Shown here piece after piece: positions 1 through 13,508 of a DNA stretch of 64,000 bases. Made by a program: the position numbers and the translations under genes. The DNA is taken from positions 11,229,402 through 11,293,401 of the forward strand of contig JADWOT020000002.1 of NCBI GenBank assembly GCA_036345935.2. Direction: 5' to 3'. Each line of letters opens with the position of its first letter. The first letter of the stretch is position 1. The stretch is from Taenia hydatigena (lineage: Eukaryota > Platyhelminthes > Cestoda > Cyclophyllidea > Taeniidae). The notes under the pieces were generated by a model. The model did not search any database, was not told the origin of the DNA, and saw only the letters and a list, made by a program, of their open reading frames with translations.

Positions 1-421
1 AATTTGTCTTAGGCTGTTGACTCCATCTCTTAAAAGAAATATATAACCCAGTATAAAGCCATGCAATAGTGCCTCAAAATAATGAAAGGTGGGAATTTCG
101 CAGACAGTTATGATAAAAGTAGCACAAATGAATGAAAACTGTTGATGGATCGAGCAGCTCTCCTTATCATAGAGTGCGTATTCATTAAAGAGTATTCTTA
201 GGATCTCCGATAACAAGCGTCAGCTCCTGTGGTAGTCAGTACATGTTTGATTGGATCGCGAGTTAATAAAAGGATTGTAAAAGACACTCGGTTTGATTCA
301 AGTCGACATATCTTAAGCAAAATTGTGCGCATTCTCCTGAGATTACTTGTTACGTTAAATGTTCTCTTCATGTGATGAATCGGTTGGAGTACTTTGCAGC
401 GGTACCAGCTATCTACGAAAA
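1..421 (+). repeat. Diverged direct repeat, copy 1 (cut by window start)
   Basis: This block aligns end to end with 10341-10760 at nearly the same length, with many substitutions but few gaps. Shared blocks include ACAGTTATGATAAAAGTAGC and TTGATTGGATCGCGAGTTAA. It carries no reading frame of note. The copy probably continues to the left of the window. Confidence 0.9.
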
Positions 422-3400
422 ATGGTCAAAGATGCTTAAAGGGCTGATAACTCGTGGGTTGTTTGTGCAGTACGTGTGATATTAGAACCGGTCTCCTTAT
501 GCTTTTTATCATAAACAGATGACCTGCCCGACTTAATTTTGCAAAATATCCAGGGCTTACTGCTCGTTTGGCACATTGACACAAACTACACAAACATGTC
601 TGCATATATTACAAGATATGCACGCAGACCCTTATTCAAGGCCATCACTTAAATAGGCACTACGCTTCTTCGAACGTGTCTTCATGTGTCAAGCAGGCAG
701 GCCTCGTCGCCGTATAGACCATGGAAGTGCCACGAATCGAGAGAAGAAAATAACCTTCTTCCTGGCGGCAACCTCAGTCCAAAAGCATGATTTTAGAGAC
801 GGATGGGGGAGTCAAAATTCATGGGAAATGCTAACTGTATTTTATTCTAATTCGTCGTCGTCACGCACGGGCATAAGAAGCGAGTAAAGTGGTGGCCATT
901 ATCAGTGCAGTAAGGTATGCGTCCTCTTCCACATCAGTCATTTCATTGTTAATGTCTTCATTACTATGCCAATTAAGCACATGGTTCATTAGTAAGGGTG
1001 GTAGACTGCATACGTAATGATAACATTCGAAGACAAATCCCATCTCTTAGCTGACACATTCATTATTCTCATCCAAAACGAATGACATTTCGTCAACTGC
1101 GCCTCACGTTCAGTTATGTGTTTGGCCTAATTTCATCATTCACTTCAGGATCGCTCTCTTGATCAATATTGGTTCAATGAAGTTGTGGTAAATGCTCTCG
1201 ACACTTGCGCACATTGATCCCCTCGTAGCGGAAATACGCGAAAACATTTCCTTGATACTTGTGGAAACCACACCAAACATGGGATCTTCCTTTTGTTAGT
1301 TTGCCACACGTGGAGATTTAAGCGTCCTCGCCTTGTTTTGCTTGATGTAGAAAACACCATCCAAATTCATATTCAAAATGTTTCATCTATATCGGATAAA
1401 TTGTTTTAGCGATTCGCCAAATAAATTTGAACATTTAGCTTGACGAAACCAGCAAGTGACGCGTTTGCTGTCTAAATGCCGAAAGGCACGTTACACACTG
1501 TGAACGCAGTCTTAGAGAAACAAAATAATGAATCGTGCATCAATACGCTCCAGTCACTGGTTGCGTTTAGTGCGACTGGCGATCCTGCTAAGTTTCCTTA
1601 AGACTTTGTTATGTGATAGACGATCTCGTCTAGACTGAAGGCCGTCAGGCATCTTTACTTCGTTATCCAGTCAAAATATCACTCGCCGGCATACAACAGT
1701 AAGTGCACTCAAATGGTACGTGATAATGCTTCGCTAATCAAAAAGGCGCTTTACAACCCTTAATTGCTCTTGAGACATTCCATACCGTGTCTAAGGTCGA
1801 GGATTCCAAAATCCTGAAAGTGGTCTCTAAATTGGTATGATTTCGCAAAAAAGAGAATAAAATGATCATTGCGCCTACGAGGCTGGCAGAAATCAGCCGT
1901 ACCTGAACCGTGTTCCTACTTCGGGTCTCAAATTATGACCAAATTTGCACGAGCAATGCCGCAGACTGGTCAATCGGCAAGCATGGAACAGATGCTATTT
2001 GCAGGAATTGTACGCAGGAGTTTAGGGCAATGCTGACTAGGCCAAAAGTGATTCTCCCACACTGCAAAAGTAAGCAAACAAGGTCTCGAACATTGCCAAA
2101 CTGAATAATGTCATATGAGCCATTAAGACCCGTGGTGCAGATTTCTTCGCAAATATCATTACCTGCTGCTAAGATAGTAAATCATACGTATTAAATATAT
2201 TATAACACAGCAATATGGTTTGCGGTGCCTAGCCTTCCTCCATTCAAAACAGTCATGATTAAATTTAGTCAAGCCTTTTAGTACTTTGCAAGGGGCAGAA
2301 ACAATGCATCCAGCCTGCCGACTGGTTTATGAAATGCGGCAGCAATAGTGATAAACTTGCAGAACATGCTAAAAGTCTGATAAAATAAGGCGCCGGTGAC
2401 AAATTTAGCAAGAATTTTAAAGAAGCGCGGAGAAAGAGAACGAAAACTTAGAAAAATGAATAATTTGTAAGCACACGCACCTTGGTTGGAGCCAAGAAAG
2501 TTATGCTAGGGACAGCGGTAGCCAAAATTATTTTAATAAAGGCACTACAAAACAAAGAGCGAAATACGCAGATTGGGAATGCAGAAGGAAAACTCAAGGA
2601 GAGATACATCAGGTCTCACCATCGCGCTACCGCGGCAAAACCTACATTGAGAGTTAGCTTGAACGGCGTGTATCCCATAGGCCCAACAATTTCCTTTGCA
2701 GAAAATGCTGAATACACACTTTGCACTCATACAAACAAAAATCACGAAAAGCTTTGCTCTAAGAAGTACCTTTACTGTTGCTTAGAAAAGTAATTTCCTT
2801 TAGCATCCCATGCCTTGGAATAAATGGGAGGGCAGGCGTTGTTAAAAGGTCCTAATTGGTCCCACTTTACCACCGTCGCCCTCCGATCTACTGATTTAAA
2901 AGAGACACGGGCTTCACCCTCTTGTGCACATTTTTAAGCAACGCAGAGCCTACTCACATTAGTGATTTTTGTGAAAGGTATATACGAACGGAAGTAGGAT
3001 AAAATTAAGGGGACATGAGATCAAATTGGGTAATGCGTTGCCTTCAGGAACCAAGCACCTTATTCAGGCCACCTTCTACTTTGATAGCCCTTGGCGACCA
3101 GCTGCTCGCTCCGCGAAAAGAAGGGTTGAAGGATTTCGAGGCTGCTGACTCACGAACATTTCCCACGAAATCATCTTACGATACACGAGTGGAAACACTT
3201 ACCCTGATGCAACACTGGCAGCATTCTTTAAGGATGGCCATATGATGCCTTCAACTCAAACCTTGCGCCTAACAGTGACACTTTTGTGCACAGATACTTC
3301 TTAACTATCCCTCATGTATGTTTCGATCTTCAACTTGACAATCGTACCAATCGACGAAGCCATCATGATGATACTGAGTCCCGTCGCTAAAGTTAATGGT

Positions 3401-6400
3401 GCTCGCCAAATCAGGATTTAATTATTATTCTTCCATAATCCATTCAACCAACTTCGTACAATGTATGTGGTTAGCGGGCTTCAGTTCTTCACTAAGTTCA
3501 CTTTTGATGGCAATGATGCAGAATAACTTTCGCCTTAATGAACTGGATAGGGCACCGTCGAATGTCTATTTCTTGATCGCAGTGCCGAATCGATGCTCTT
3601 GGGATCTTAGCAACAGCCTCATGAACTGATTCGAAGCTTTATCCTAAGGGACCCGTTGAAGGACGACCAGCGTGCGTGAGGTCACTAAATGCATGAACCT
3701 TCTTAACTCCTTTTGTCAATGCCTTCACGTTAGCTGAACCTAAATCACTATTCCAACCATGTTTTGTGTAATAATCGCCAAAGGCAGCAAACAAACCTCC
3801 AGGACCTAAGACCATTACCCTCAACAACAAAATCGCGTTGGTCCCTCCTTCATTGACTCGTTCTTGATGATCTTGAACCGTGACCCGTCAAACTGTCTTC
3901 CCTTCTAGCAGTCACTTCACCGCACAATTAGTGTGAAATTCAGATGGTACCTAAATTTTACGACACAGTTGAGGGTTGACGTCTAGTCTATCTCCTTCCC
4001 AAGTTTGCAACGCATCGACTCGCTGTCCCACCTGTGTGCTACAAAAGTGATCATAACATGTCAGCTGAAGCGATCGAAATGAAGGCGAAGTACCATCATT
4101 TGCGTTTCGACATCACGCAGGATGTGCAATGCGATCCCATTGTTTGTTAAAGAGATTGACACAGAGAATGTCCTTAATCCTACCTCCTTCTGCAATCTAC
4201 TTTAAGTAAAGAAGTAGTAGCGAGCTAGTCCGTTCTTTATAGGCAAGCACATTTGTCGTTTATGCAGCCATGACTTCACTTCACCAAGCTCGGGATAGGT
4301 CATCGCGATCTAACGCAAATGAAGAGGGCGGTCGCACGTTCCAATGGCTTGCGTCTTAACTTGAGCATGTCAGAGTAACAGCTAATTCATCGGATCATAC
4401 AATGTCCTCAAGGTCTTCTCGTCTGCAAAACAACGATGCGCTCGGGTCATTGCACTTCTTCACAGCACACGCGACCTCGCATCGCATCAGCCCTTCATGT
4501 CTCCACTGCTGCATTAAGCTTCACACGTTGCTCTGTTTTGTAAAGAATTTTAGGAATCATCCTCAACTATAGCATCATATCCGAGCAGGGTCGCAACACC
4601 TTCCGCTGGAAGACATGATTCAAATTCAAAGCAGGTCCAATGCTGTCAAATATTGCGACTGCATCCAGTCTCGCACCGGTTCCTCCGATTAGGAGTCACT
4701 GACCAATGTCATGCGCTTATCGGTGCAGAGTAATGTCTCCTCCCTTCTACTTGGCAGCTGTTCTAGTTCGAACTGAAATGTATGACAGTCTGTTATGAAC
4801 AGACCTGAAGCAATCCGAATACGAGAGCGATTTAAAAGTTCGGCCACTATACGCAAGCATTTTCTCACTTTGTATGTGGCCCTACGACTTCTGCAACTAA
4901 AATGACGCTGATTAAACACATGCTTCTAGTGATCAAACACATTTCTCAGTTGGACGAATTTATACACAATAGTCGCGATAGAAAGGCTGCGCACCTACGA
5001 TTTTGCGCAAAAAGTGATCTGAGTGATTGCAGGCTCGGAACGTCCTTAGAAGTATTGGCAGGCTAATGGCAATGACTCAACTGGCAAACTTACGCAGTAG
5101 GAGAATGAAAGAATGGTGTCAGTCTAGCAGTCTAGGAGGCAATTTTAGACAACAGAAAGTGGGAGTTTCACCAGCAGCAACTTATTCCGAATTGGCACTA
5201 CTATCTGGTGCAACTCATGTGCGAGAAAAGATTCCCTGTTGTTTTCTGATCCACGTAAATGAAAGAGGTAGCCGATGAAGGTGAGGACTGAATAACTTAT
5301 ATCAGCGGGATGTTGTTCGAGGATCTAGCTCAAGTGAACAAGTCTGGCTCTACAAGCTGGAAATGAACCGACTTCCTTGTTGTGAAAACGTTTCCGAAAA
5401 ACGCACAGTTACATGCACTTTGCATGGAAACGCGAGGGAACTTCTGGAGATGGGGAATGAAAGAGAGACTTACGAATTTTTAATTTACAAGGTGCAGCAA
5501 AATCATAGCAAAGAAAAGTTGTTCAATATAGAACCGACTTTAGGCGTGCATCTCCGTAGTCCAAGCCTGTACCACGGATTCAAGCAAATGGTCATCTTCA
5601 TGCAAGTATCGAAGCATCTCTGCAACGAGCATTCCCGATTGGATCGCGATCATATGTGGTGTTGCTGTGGAAGTGGAATCTGAAAGTTGTTTCCTATTCT
5701 TCTGTTAAAATCATCGCAAATTATCTCATCCTGATCATATTCCTCTTCTAAGTCTTGTCAAAGCCCACTGCTGAAATGCGAAGACCAGGGTGGGTCTCAT
5801 TTAGGGCTGATTTAGTTTTCCGCTGTCAAGATAATACTTTATTGGCCTTCACTAAAGTCGAAGTTGAACATAATGCTAAAGCAGATGAACTACTGCCCGA
5901 GTGCATTAGCTCTGAGGCTACCAGCGTAGCCTTTAGTCAATGCTAGTTAGCAAAAGCACAAAAGCGGAGGCATTTATGGTACAGTTCTTCTCCATTTGTT
6001 CAGCATAGAAGATGCGAAATTCAAGGATTCCGATTACCCTCATAGAGTTTATGCCTGACCACAAATAGTCCGCCAGCATGCTGCGCATGACGTGTTCTCA
6101 AGCACTGTGCTGTCACGGATTCCCTGCACCGAGGTCTAATTCAAATGAGCTACAGTTTGTGAACTGTTGCCTTGTTCAGTGCAGTTCTGCCTGTCTTAAG
6201 CCTTCGCCATGGCATTCAAGCAAAGTTTAAGCATGGGAGTGGCCGCACACTTTGATGGGCGGCAAAACATCATAGTGACAAAATACTCACAAAAAATCAT
6301 GGAAAAGAACGGATTTTAACATTGTTACCGCAGCAGTTTGACCAATATTTTTAGGTTTGGCACACCTACACATTGTTATATTGATGTTTGTGCTCAGGAG

Positions 6401-6734
6401 TGCGTAGTTAATTGCGTTACGCAAATTCATATACATGCAGCTGTTTCGCGTTGACTGTATTATACCTCAAGACTTGAGCAAAAATCTAAAAAACGTTTTT
6501 GCGAAACCAACGATTATGAAGTGGTGGCAGGCAAGATTCGAATAAAGGCATGGCTATCAGACTAGAATTTCTAAGTCGCCAGTATTATCGGGGAAATTCG
6601 CATTCAAGCAGACTCAAAACTGGCATAGTTTTGCCAGCCTCCTTCTTTCTCCACGATTATCACTTTTGATGTTATAAGTTAATAGAGTTCATCTTAATAT
6701 TAATAACTCAGGCTAGTTTTGCGAACTGGCATGC
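422..6734. other. Non-coding stretch, no gene recognised
   Basis: The longest open frames are about 103 codons (2482-2793, plus) and 106 codons (5363-5683, plus). They match no family I know, have no repeated motif or membrane segment, and are in the range expected by chance for this base composition. No RNA gene or mobile element was recognised. Confidence 0.5.
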
Positions 6735-7080
6735 AAATATGGCTGTCTTATCCCAATCTGACAGTGTCTAGTTCTCAATGGCTTTGAGTTGAACCAGAAA
6801 GAGGCCAAGGAACCAGAATATTCCAAGGCAGATGGTCGATAAACCTAGTTGCGACTGAAAGCCAAAGCGACAGCTCATGTCTATTATGGGTCTTCCATAA
6901 TATGCTCCAAGTCTGCATTAGAACAAAATGTACTTTTGTTTAATGCAGTCCATTGAAAGAATAGATTATTTACAAATTAGGCTACGATGCAAATAAAATG
7001 TGTGATGTGCGCTTCAATAATTTGAAAGCAGATGGCCCTAAATTTTCCTTAATCAGGCCCTAAAAACCCGATCAAAATTC
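6735..7080 (+). repeat. Diverged repeat related to 10870-11275
   Basis: The right half aligns with 11190-11275. Both contain GATGCAAA, then GTG(C/T)G(C/T)GCTT-like sequence, TTTGAAA(G/T)CAGA, and TAATCAGGC/TAATCAGAC followed by an A-rich end. The left half matches more loosely (GAGGCCAAGGAACCAGAA against GAGGTCGAGGAATCATAA). No coding content is seen. Confidence 0.65.
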
Positions 7081-9069
7081 ACCGAACGCTTAACTAACTG
7101 AAGTCAAATAAATGCTACTGATTTTTAGGGTTTTATCATAATGATGAACAGAGTAAAAAGGCACCATTTTGCCAAGGAAACCCTCTGTCATGCGCTTCTT
7201 TTTTAAGACTTGCTCACTCAATTAAGTTTTAGGACTCAGGTCAAGTAAGATCAAAGTGAGTGGATGGTCATCAAGAGTAAAACCATTCCATTGATTCAGA
7301 AGGGATCATGTAGCCTTGCGCAGAAACCAGTGGACCCATTTTTGCAATTAATTGCAAACTGTGGGCTATACTGCATACCAGATTGATCCCTCAGCATTCA
7401 ATCGTTATGCTCGATTATTTACATTCTGTCACACGCCAGCAAAAGGTGGTCTAAGTGAGCCTCCTTCACTGTCTGCATCAGGAGAAGTCAAATTAAGGCA
7501 ACATTTTAGCAATCATCTTTGATTTTCTTTCTCTACGCATGGGATCTTGACGAAATAATCGGCACGTCGTCGAAAATGCATGGGTTGAAATCAAAATATT
7601 ATAGAAGAGGTAAGCAGGGCCCTTTAGTGTGAGAGAAAGACTGAAGCAATAAGATTGGTGTTGGCCTTACCTTTTGCACGACAACGCTATCGGCTTTCAC
7701 TTCATTCCTTACTCGTTCCTCGTTTTATTGAGAAATATTCAGAAGTCAGCTTTGACCTTGCAAAGAATGGACGCTATTAATATCGTGTCATGTCATGGAT
7801 TCGCCTCTTCATTGGCGTCGGCGTGAATTCGATTTCCAACATGATTGGAACTTCTAGCACTTGAGAGTGCCAAACCCGCTGCATTGCTGACCACTGGTCC
7901 CATACTTTGTTGTTCTGTTTAAGCTTGATTTTTATCCTTGCTTCTAACAGCGCTTAGGCAGTGCTTTCATTCACCGGGAAATTAAAATATGACCTGCTGC
8001 GCCACGCTATTCCATCTGCTCAAAACATTGTGACGTTAAGCGTCATTTTTATTGCAATTTGCGCTTTGGGATGGTGCTAGCAGTCCGCACCAAACTTTGC
8101 CTTCACTGGCCCTGTTCGCTGAATCATCCTCTTATTTGGTCATATTATCGCTGGTGACTCACCGATGTGCACTAATTGATCGTCTTGAATTTGTTGAAAC
8201 AAAAACCCTTTAGCTTCGCTTTCTAGTCCTTAGATCGTTGACTTTAATTGTGAGTGAATATACTTTTATTGCTGGCAAAACTTAAAACAACTGACCTGCT
8301 TTTGTTGTGTTTCGGGTTTCTTAGATACATCGCCTGGCGTTGGATTTGACGGGCCTCGCTTCTTTACTTGGGGTTACCTTGTTAAATTTCACTAAATTCT
8401 TGGATGAAGTGCGCAATTAGTGGCCCATTGGCGCAGCTGGATCAGTAGCTGGAAGTAGTGAAGCCTCTTTTCTCGCCGTGCACCAGAATCTTCCAGATAT
8501 TAGCAATGTACGCATATTCTATGGGCCGGACGGCATTAGCATTGCATAAGGACGGCAAGGGCATAAAATCTGAGCATGTTGACAGTCGCTTTAAGCGCAG
8601 TGTGGCAACAAAGCAAACTTTTGCACTGACATATCATTATACGGACGCACTCGTGTAAATTTATGCCGTGATGATTCTCTGTTCCGCAAAAATAAGCATT
8701 TGCATGCTTGAATGTGTGATTTACATTGCCGATGTGTAAACTAAACGGTTATTAGGGTGCGTGCGAAACCAATCCTCATGGTAGGAAAAAAACAAAATTT
8801 CTTTTCCTTGGAAGCAATTTTTTCGGTTTTCGAAAATTTGGTTTAACATCGCATCCAACTTGCGCAGTTACGCTGGTACGCACATTGCGCGTTGCCCAAA
8901 TATGTAACGTTTTGGACTAAAAATAAGTAAAGAATGCTTTTTAATCGTTCCTGCTCTTGCTTTAGTAATCAAAATTCAAGGCTCATAAATCTGCTCCTTT
9001 TAAAGGGTATGTTTATTTAAGGCCTGAAGCCAAAAAATAGGATGAAACCATGGCTTCTTGCTTTTTGAG
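7081..9069. other. Non-coding stretch, nothing recognised
   Basis: Only short open frames occur here (the longest named one is 8458-8658). I see no family resemblance, RNA gene or clear repeat. Confidence 0.45.
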
Positions 9070-9165
9070 CAGCCGTGGGTAAGCACTTCCACGGTGCACA
9101 ACAATTGGGCCTCTCCTGAGAGCCCTCTTGATTAAATTAGAATACAATCATCGGCCCACTTTCTT
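9070..9165 (+). repeat. Short diverged repeat related to 10766-10845
   Basis: Shared blocks include CACGGTGCACAA, GGGCCTCTC/GGGTCTCTT and GCCCTCTTG followed by AAATTAGAA/AAATTGGAA. In the copy near 10.8 kb this block lies directly beside the block related to 6735-7080, so the order is rearranged between copies. Confidence 0.65.
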
Positions 9166-10340
9166 TGTCTTCTACATCGCTGCAGGCAGTTACTATAGGT
9201 GGCAGACGAGGCACCAAACATTCTGTCGCTACCACCGAATTTTCTTAGCGCGAAGAGCTATGCGTCTGCTTTGAGTCCGCGTGTATCCATTTACTTAGGA
9301 TCCGCCTTAAAGCCTTGTCGACATCTAATGAAATTGCATGATGGTATTCGCTTTATCCTTCTACTCTTTGAGCCCATTTCAGCCTTTACCGTGTTCGCAC
9401 ATCTGCTTTGTTTGCAGCGGATATTTTACAGTTCGCAATCACTGACTAGCTAAGAACAGGTATATTATATGGGGGTATGGGAATCCCTGGAAAAGAAGTG
9501 TACCATAATCTTAGGGCTTAAAATCGTGCATCAGCAAAGTCTTTGGGATATCTTTAGGTGCCATTTTAACTCTGGTCCTTAAACTAAACTCCACACTTAG
9601 ATTTTGTCGTATTTGGTACTTTCGTAGTGAGTCCTCGTTGACTTAGCCATTTACTATGCGTCCTTTTATTCACTAAGACTGTGGTTTAGTTGGATTAGGT
9701 CAATAAAACGAGGATTATTACTGCCTTACGCATTGAGCGGATTTTATCCTATAGTCACTGGGTTTGGGAAAATCTGTCTGAAAGCACGTTCCTTTTCGTT
9801 CCCCTGTTCTCGAAAATTCCTAAACATCTTCAAATGATGCGGATGTCGTCATCGCAACGCGATTTAGGCTAAATGCTGTGTGCCCTTGGCAACAGATCAC
9901 ATAGACTTCCTCTGCTGCACATTTGTCAAGCGACTAAGTCCCCGAGCCTCGTTGCTAGTCCCTAAGATCCTGCCGTACTTCAACAGTGATCGTTATGCCC
10001 ACGTATTGCGGCGCGTATCGTCCGCCAAGAGCTCTCGGCACTATTTACTGCTGAGACGAATCTAGCGACTTTTCAGCTAAATTGCGCTTAGAACAAAAGT
10101 GCAGATTATGGTACTTATATTATTTTATGTGGCGTTTCGTCAAACTCCCTCCTCGACAAGAAGCTAGGTCTCCTTAAAGGTGAGAGAAGGCACTCTTCCT
10201 GTCTTCATCAAGGCTACATTGATCCCTTCTACTCTGGGGCAATAAAGGTGTTGCAAAGCAATCAGCTCAATTTTGCCAGTAATTTTTGCAGGGAAGAAGA
10301 GACAAACGAGGTAATGCTGCAACTATGGCAGCTTTAATAA
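9166..10340. other. Non-coding stretch, nothing recognised
   Basis: Short frames at 9199-9453 and 9880-10065 (plus) have no recognisable motif. Nothing else stands out. Confidence 0.4.
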
Positions 10341-10760
10341 AATTTATCTTAGGCTGTTGCCTTCACCTCTTAAAAGAAATATGTAACCCAGTATAAAACC
10401 ATGTTTTAGTGCCTCATGGCAATTAAAGGTGAGAATTTTGCACACAGTTATGATAAAAGTAGCACAAATCAAGGGAAAATCTTGATGGATTGAGCAGCTT
10501 TCCTTATCATAGAGTGCGCATTCATTGAAGAGTATTCTCAGAATCCCCGATGATGAGCATCAGATCCTACGGTAGTCAGTGCATGTTTGATTGGATCGCG
10601 AGTTAATGAAAGGATTGTAAAAGACACTCGGCTTGATTCAAGTCTACATATCCTATGCAAACTTGTACACATTCTTTTAAGATTACCTGCCAGGTTGAAT
10701 GTTCTTTTCATGTGAGAAATCGGCAGGAATATTGCACAGCGGCATCAACTATCTTACAAA
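10341..10760 (+). repeat. Diverged direct repeat, copy 2
   Basis: This is the second copy of the block at 1-421, about 10.3 kb downstream in the same orientation. It ends exactly at an ambiguous base (10761), so the true right edge may be an assembly join rather than the natural repeat end. Confidence 0.9.
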
Positions 10761-10761
10761 N
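10761..10761. other. Ambiguous base N
   Basis: A single N lies between the copy-2 repeat and a different repeat block. The sequence changes repeat identity here, so this may be a misjoin or a collapsed gap. Confidence 0.9.
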
Positions 10762-10765
10762 TCCT

Positions 10766-11275
10766 AGGTAAGCTCGCTCACGGTGCACAATAACTGGGTC
10801 TCTTTTGGACGCCCTCTTGGTGAAATTGGAACACAATTATCAGGTGAACTGTCATGCACACACGACTGTCCATTCTTAGTTGGAGTGCAACTGGTTCCCC
10901 TTGGCTTTTAGTTGGGTTAGGAATGAGGTCGAGGAATCATAAAATTGCCGAAGTTGGTGGACGAAAATCATAAATGCAATTAAAAGCCGAAGCAGTAGAT
11001 CATTCCCATGACAGATCTTTTAGGATTGCATAGGCGGAATCGCCCATAGTAAGTTCACTATGAAGCAAACAGGCTTCATCTAATTGCATGCCTTAACTGC
11101 ATTTTGATGCTCAGTATTTGGCATAAATTAATGCAGTTCTGCTGGAGAAGAAGACATTCTGATGCCAGTTCGTCTGTGATGCAAAAAGTGCATCATGTGC
11201 GTTTTACTCATTTGAAATCAGACAGTCTAATAATCCCTCTAATCAGACACTAAGTGTATCATTTTAAGACTGCTT
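10766..11275 (+). repeat. Composite repeat joining blocks seen at 9.1 kb and 6.7 kb
   Basis: Positions 10766-10845 resemble 9070-9165, and 10870-11275 resemble 6735-7080. The two blocks are adjacent here and about 2 kb apart, in the opposite order, in the other copy. No reading frame is associated with it. Confidence 0.6.
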
Positions 11276-13408
11276 TAAGAACATAGAGCATGCTTTTCTA
11301 ATGCTGCAACAGTTTATTTATTTATATGTCGCGGACAAGTACGTACCCATGTTCTTCCAAAAGCATAGGACGTCCTGATTAATATTTTTTTCGTACTATA
11401 GATCATGAAATGCACTCATCACTTTCTTGCCCTCGAGACAGACGACCAACATTTTAGGAATCTAAACTGCAATGGATCGGAACCGAATGTAAACAGCGTA
11501 CAACTTGCTCAGCTAAAGCCACTTACAAAATGATTGTCATCTGATGAAATTTGAAGAAGATCGATGGCAACAAGATCGAAATTCGTTTGGAAGTCCATGG
11601 AAGAGAGGCCGATTTTAACGAGTCAGTGCGGCACCATAAAAAGCAGCAAAAAGTGGAGTGGTTTTAAAAAATATGCAAAGCTCTATTTTTTCCTTTGCCA
11701 GATTAAGTAGCAGACAGAAACACCACAAAATCATTCTACTTGAGTGCCGCAGACGAACAAACATGTCTGGAATTCGGAGGCAGAGCTGATCGTGTCCATG
11801 TGTTAATCACTAAGGCACCCAACACACACCGCAGTGTGGTGCTGACCAATTAAAAGGGAATGCGCTAGGTGCCAAGGTATAAAGTTTTCAAGAATGCTGC
11901 CGCGATGAATGTCACTCTTTGAAGGCGGAATGAAGACATCCCAGAAATTTTCGTGCCAAGAGTTTGCAAGTCATCGCGATGCATCGATAAATCAAGACTA
12001 ACTGATGATGTGTGGGTGCTTCAAAGTAGATCTGAATACCGATTTTTCGCCTGATTGCTATCACTTGACAGTTGAGGGATGTCAGACCGGACAACTAGTT
12101 ACGGCGCTAGTGCTTGTGATAGACTGACCGATACGCCGAAATAAGTGCATACAAACACAAGTGCTTACCTTCGAGGTATGCAAAGATCAGGACATTTTAG
12201 GATTGCAGAGGGCTTCAGCACTGCCCCTTGATGAAGGAGAATGACCATGGACAGCGATCACTGAATAGTAGTGTGACATCTTCTGTTCGATATCTTCCTC
12301 ACCTGTGTAGTTGAAATGCTGGGTTAGAATGAACCCAACTCGCTTACTTGCATTCCATTGGTAAAGCAGGAAAGTGCAATCCCATCAGTACATGGGAAAT
12401 CCCAAAGGATCGCTAATCACTAGTGGCGAATAATTTAGGACAATACCATTCCCTTGCTTACTGATGACCACGACGGAAGAAGTAAATGTCCCATTAAACA
12501 ATAGGGAGTTGCATATGCTTGTTCTAGATGTACTTTATTGCAGTCCTACGCAATGTTACTTTCAATGTACTACCTCCAACAACATTTCCGCATCCGTTAT
12601 TACTGTGATTTGGAAATTTATAGTGATTTACCTAAGTCTTTAAGCACAAACGTGAAAAACCAAGCTGCAGTGCCATGAAACATCTATTCGACATTTCAGT
12701 AGATATTATCCAAAATAGTACAATCCACGGTAGCGATTGCACTCGTGCTTAAGCTTGCCATTTTGATTCTAATGAAGAAGAAGTTTTTTCTATATTGTTG
12801 CACAAACTCAATACATGCTGTTCTACTCTTACTTTAACACACCCATATCCCTGCTGAAATCAGGTACGTGCCTAGTTGCTGATATGAGAGTTTGTGTTTA
12901 TTAAGAGTGTGTATGACTACATTATGTACGATTACGATTAGAAGCGTCAGTTTCGGCATTTCGCTACGTTAGAAGAACACAAGCTGTATCGATCCATTCG
13001 GCAGTAATTCAATGTGTATTTTGAAGGACAGATGTGCCGATGTAGAAATTGAGCTTCTTTGAGCTGTAAATAACTCAGCTTGATTGGTGTGGCTAGCACA
13101 TCCAGTGTTATGAGGTTTCCCTCCCAGATGGCACCGCATCTTTCAACCTTATGTAAAAGGTAGTGGCATGATGGATTTAGCCGGCCGGGTTTTTATGAGC
13201 ATTGTAACTCTCATGTTGGGGTGCACTGCACGAGTTCTACAGGTGCTAAATTTTACTATCGCTCTTCCGTTCGTTGTCTAACTGGCGGAACAAATCAGGG
13301 TGGTGTAGCACTAGTTTGAGGTCGTTGCTTTGTTTTCGCTAAGTACAATGCCCTCATCTTCAATAAATTAGTGGTCGGTCTCACTGCCATTCAACACTTC
13401 GCTAATGT
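11276..13408. other. Non-coding stretch, nothing recognised
   Basis: Only frames of about 60 codons are present. No RNA gene, promoter or element was recognised up to the assembly gap. Confidence 0.4.
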
Positions 13409-13508
13409 NNNNNNNNNNNNNNNNNNNNNNNNNNNNNNNNNNNNNNNNNNNNNNNNNNNNNNNNNNNNNNNNNNNNNNNNNNNNNNNNNNNNNNNNNNNN
13501 NNNNNNNN
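13409..13508. other. Assembly gap, 100 N
   Basis: Exactly 100 N bases, the usual placeholder for a gap of unknown size. Any open frame drawn through it has no meaning. Confidence 0.99.
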
